Shown: piece by piece, positions 63,632-64,000 of the stretch
Position numbering within the stretch: position 1 is the first letter of the stretch
Layout of the letters: each line of letters begins with the position of its first letter
Assembly: GCF_042140245.1 (NCBI RefSeq)
Contig: NZ_CP159483.1
Coordinates: forward strand, 1,178,001 to 1,242,000
Reading direction: 5' to 3'
DNA: 64,000 bases
Origin: MH13 sp042140245
Lineage (GTDB): Bacteria; Pseudomonadota; Alphaproteobacteria; Rhizobiales; MH13
Made by a program: the position numbers and the translations under genes
Notes under the pieces: model-generated
What the model was told of the DNA's origin: nothing
Database searches by the model: none
What the model saw: only the letters and a program-made list of their open reading frames with translations

Positions 63632-64000
63632 CTGGCGCCAAGGTCCTCGTGACAGACCCAATCGGGGGCGACACAAGCCTCATCGAACGGTCTCTAGCTG
63701 CCCATGGAGCGGAGGTTTTGGTTCCGGCCGCGAAGTCACTTCATGCGCTGCTGCCCGAAGCCGACGCGATGATCGTCAACCTTGCAACAATTGATACGGT
63801 TGCTTTGAAGAACGCCCCCCGATGCAGAATCATCGCACGGCTCGGTGTCGGCGTTGACGGCGTCGATGTTCGACAAGCGACAGAGCGGGGCATCTGGGTA
63901 ACGAATGTGCCACGCTATTGCACGGACGAGGTGGCCGAACACACATTGGCTCTCATCCTCGCTCTTCAACGGCAGCTGCGCCCGGCTCAGCGCGACCTGG
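63628..64000 (+). CDS. D-isomer-specific 2-hydroxyacid dehydrogenase, 3' end outside window
   Basis: The first 124 residues from a GTG start coupled to the lactonase stop. The sequence opens TGAKVLVTDPIGGDTSLIER and contains RCRIIARLGVGVDGVDV and VTNVPRYCTDEVAEHTLALI, the substrate-binding domain plus first cofactor-domain helix of the SerA/GyaR family. It should reduce or oxidise a 2-hydroxy acid with NAD(P)H. It follows the lactonase, so it may act on the aldonic acid or a cleavage product. The NAD-binding Rossmann motif lies beyond the window. Confidence 0.88.
   Translation, partial: MTGAKVLVTDPIGGDTSLIERSLAAHGAEVLVPAAKSLHALLPEADAMIVNLATIDTVALKNAPRCRIIARLGVGVDGVDVRQATERGIWVTNVPRYCTDEVAEHTLALILALQRQLRPAQRDL

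Overview
The window looks like one chromosomal segment of an alphaproteobacterium, most likely order Hyphomicrobiales (Rhizobiales). The evidence is an alphaproteobacterial-type 16S rRNA with a short V3 loop, the 16S-Ile-Ala-23S-5S rRNA order, the alphaproteobacterial form of initiator tRNA, and a core gene order (NDUFAF5-like methyltransferase, comF, grxC, nitrilase, DUF1178, ubiG, lysC, ptsP, prfA, prmC, DUF4167, clpB) that I recall from this order. I cannot assign family or genus from the sequence alone. Most genes start at ATG with a purine-rich ribosome binding site; several use TTG or GTG, and short stop/start overlaps (ATGA, GTGA, TTGA) are frequent.

Layout. Positions 1-16.5 kb hold housekeeping genes: an MFS transporter cut by the window edge, secA (reverse), a parvulin-type prolyl isomerase with argJ and mutT, a 1263-residue PAS/GGDEF/EAL protein with three tandem PAS units of identical length, an orphan Flp pilin gene, the methyltransferase/comF/grxC/nitrilase/DUF1178 group, an EEP-family phosphatase and ubiG. 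Positions 16.7-31.8 kb hold a chemoreceptor, lysC, ptsP (EI-Ntr), prfA, prmC, an RNA-binding-like DUF4167 protein, a MOSC protein, a YafY-type regulator divergent from a small SRPBCC/unknown/HEAT-like/GNAT group, and clpB with a candidate sigma-32 promoter. Positions 31.8-33.1 kb look accessory: a 253-residue orphan gene, a gene remnant and an alphaproteobacterial intergenic palindromic repeat.

Positions 33.1-45.8 kb hold a cation:proton antiporter, a DUF3179 protein, an EF-hand protein, typA, ppa, several small proteins, an AraC regulator divergent from an ABM-domain protein, a large acidic OmpA-family protein and mmsB. Positions 46.1-51.7 kb are a complete rRNA operon with promoter, boxA-like leader, tRNA-Ile(GAT), tRNA-Ala(TGC) and a strong terminator. 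The initiator tRNA, usually next to 5S in this order, lies about 4 kb further on. Between them are an OmpA-family protein, a Tat-exported sulfide:quinone-reductase-like flavoprotein with a small membrane partner, and a glycosyltransferase.

From 55.7 kb the region looks like an integration hotspot: tRNA-fMet, a degenerate copy of its 3' end 120 bp downstream, a compact tyrosine recombinase, then a catabolic operon that runs off the window. The operon encodes a FadR-type GntR regulator, a zinc alcohol dehydrogenase, an RbsABC-type sugar ABC transporter, a SnoaL-like protein, an SMP-30 lactonase and a 2-hydroxyacid dehydrogenase. This is a coherent set for import and stepwise oxidation of a sugar or polyol whose identity the sequence does not reveal. 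I found no CRISPR array, no intact insertion sequence and no recognisable defence system.
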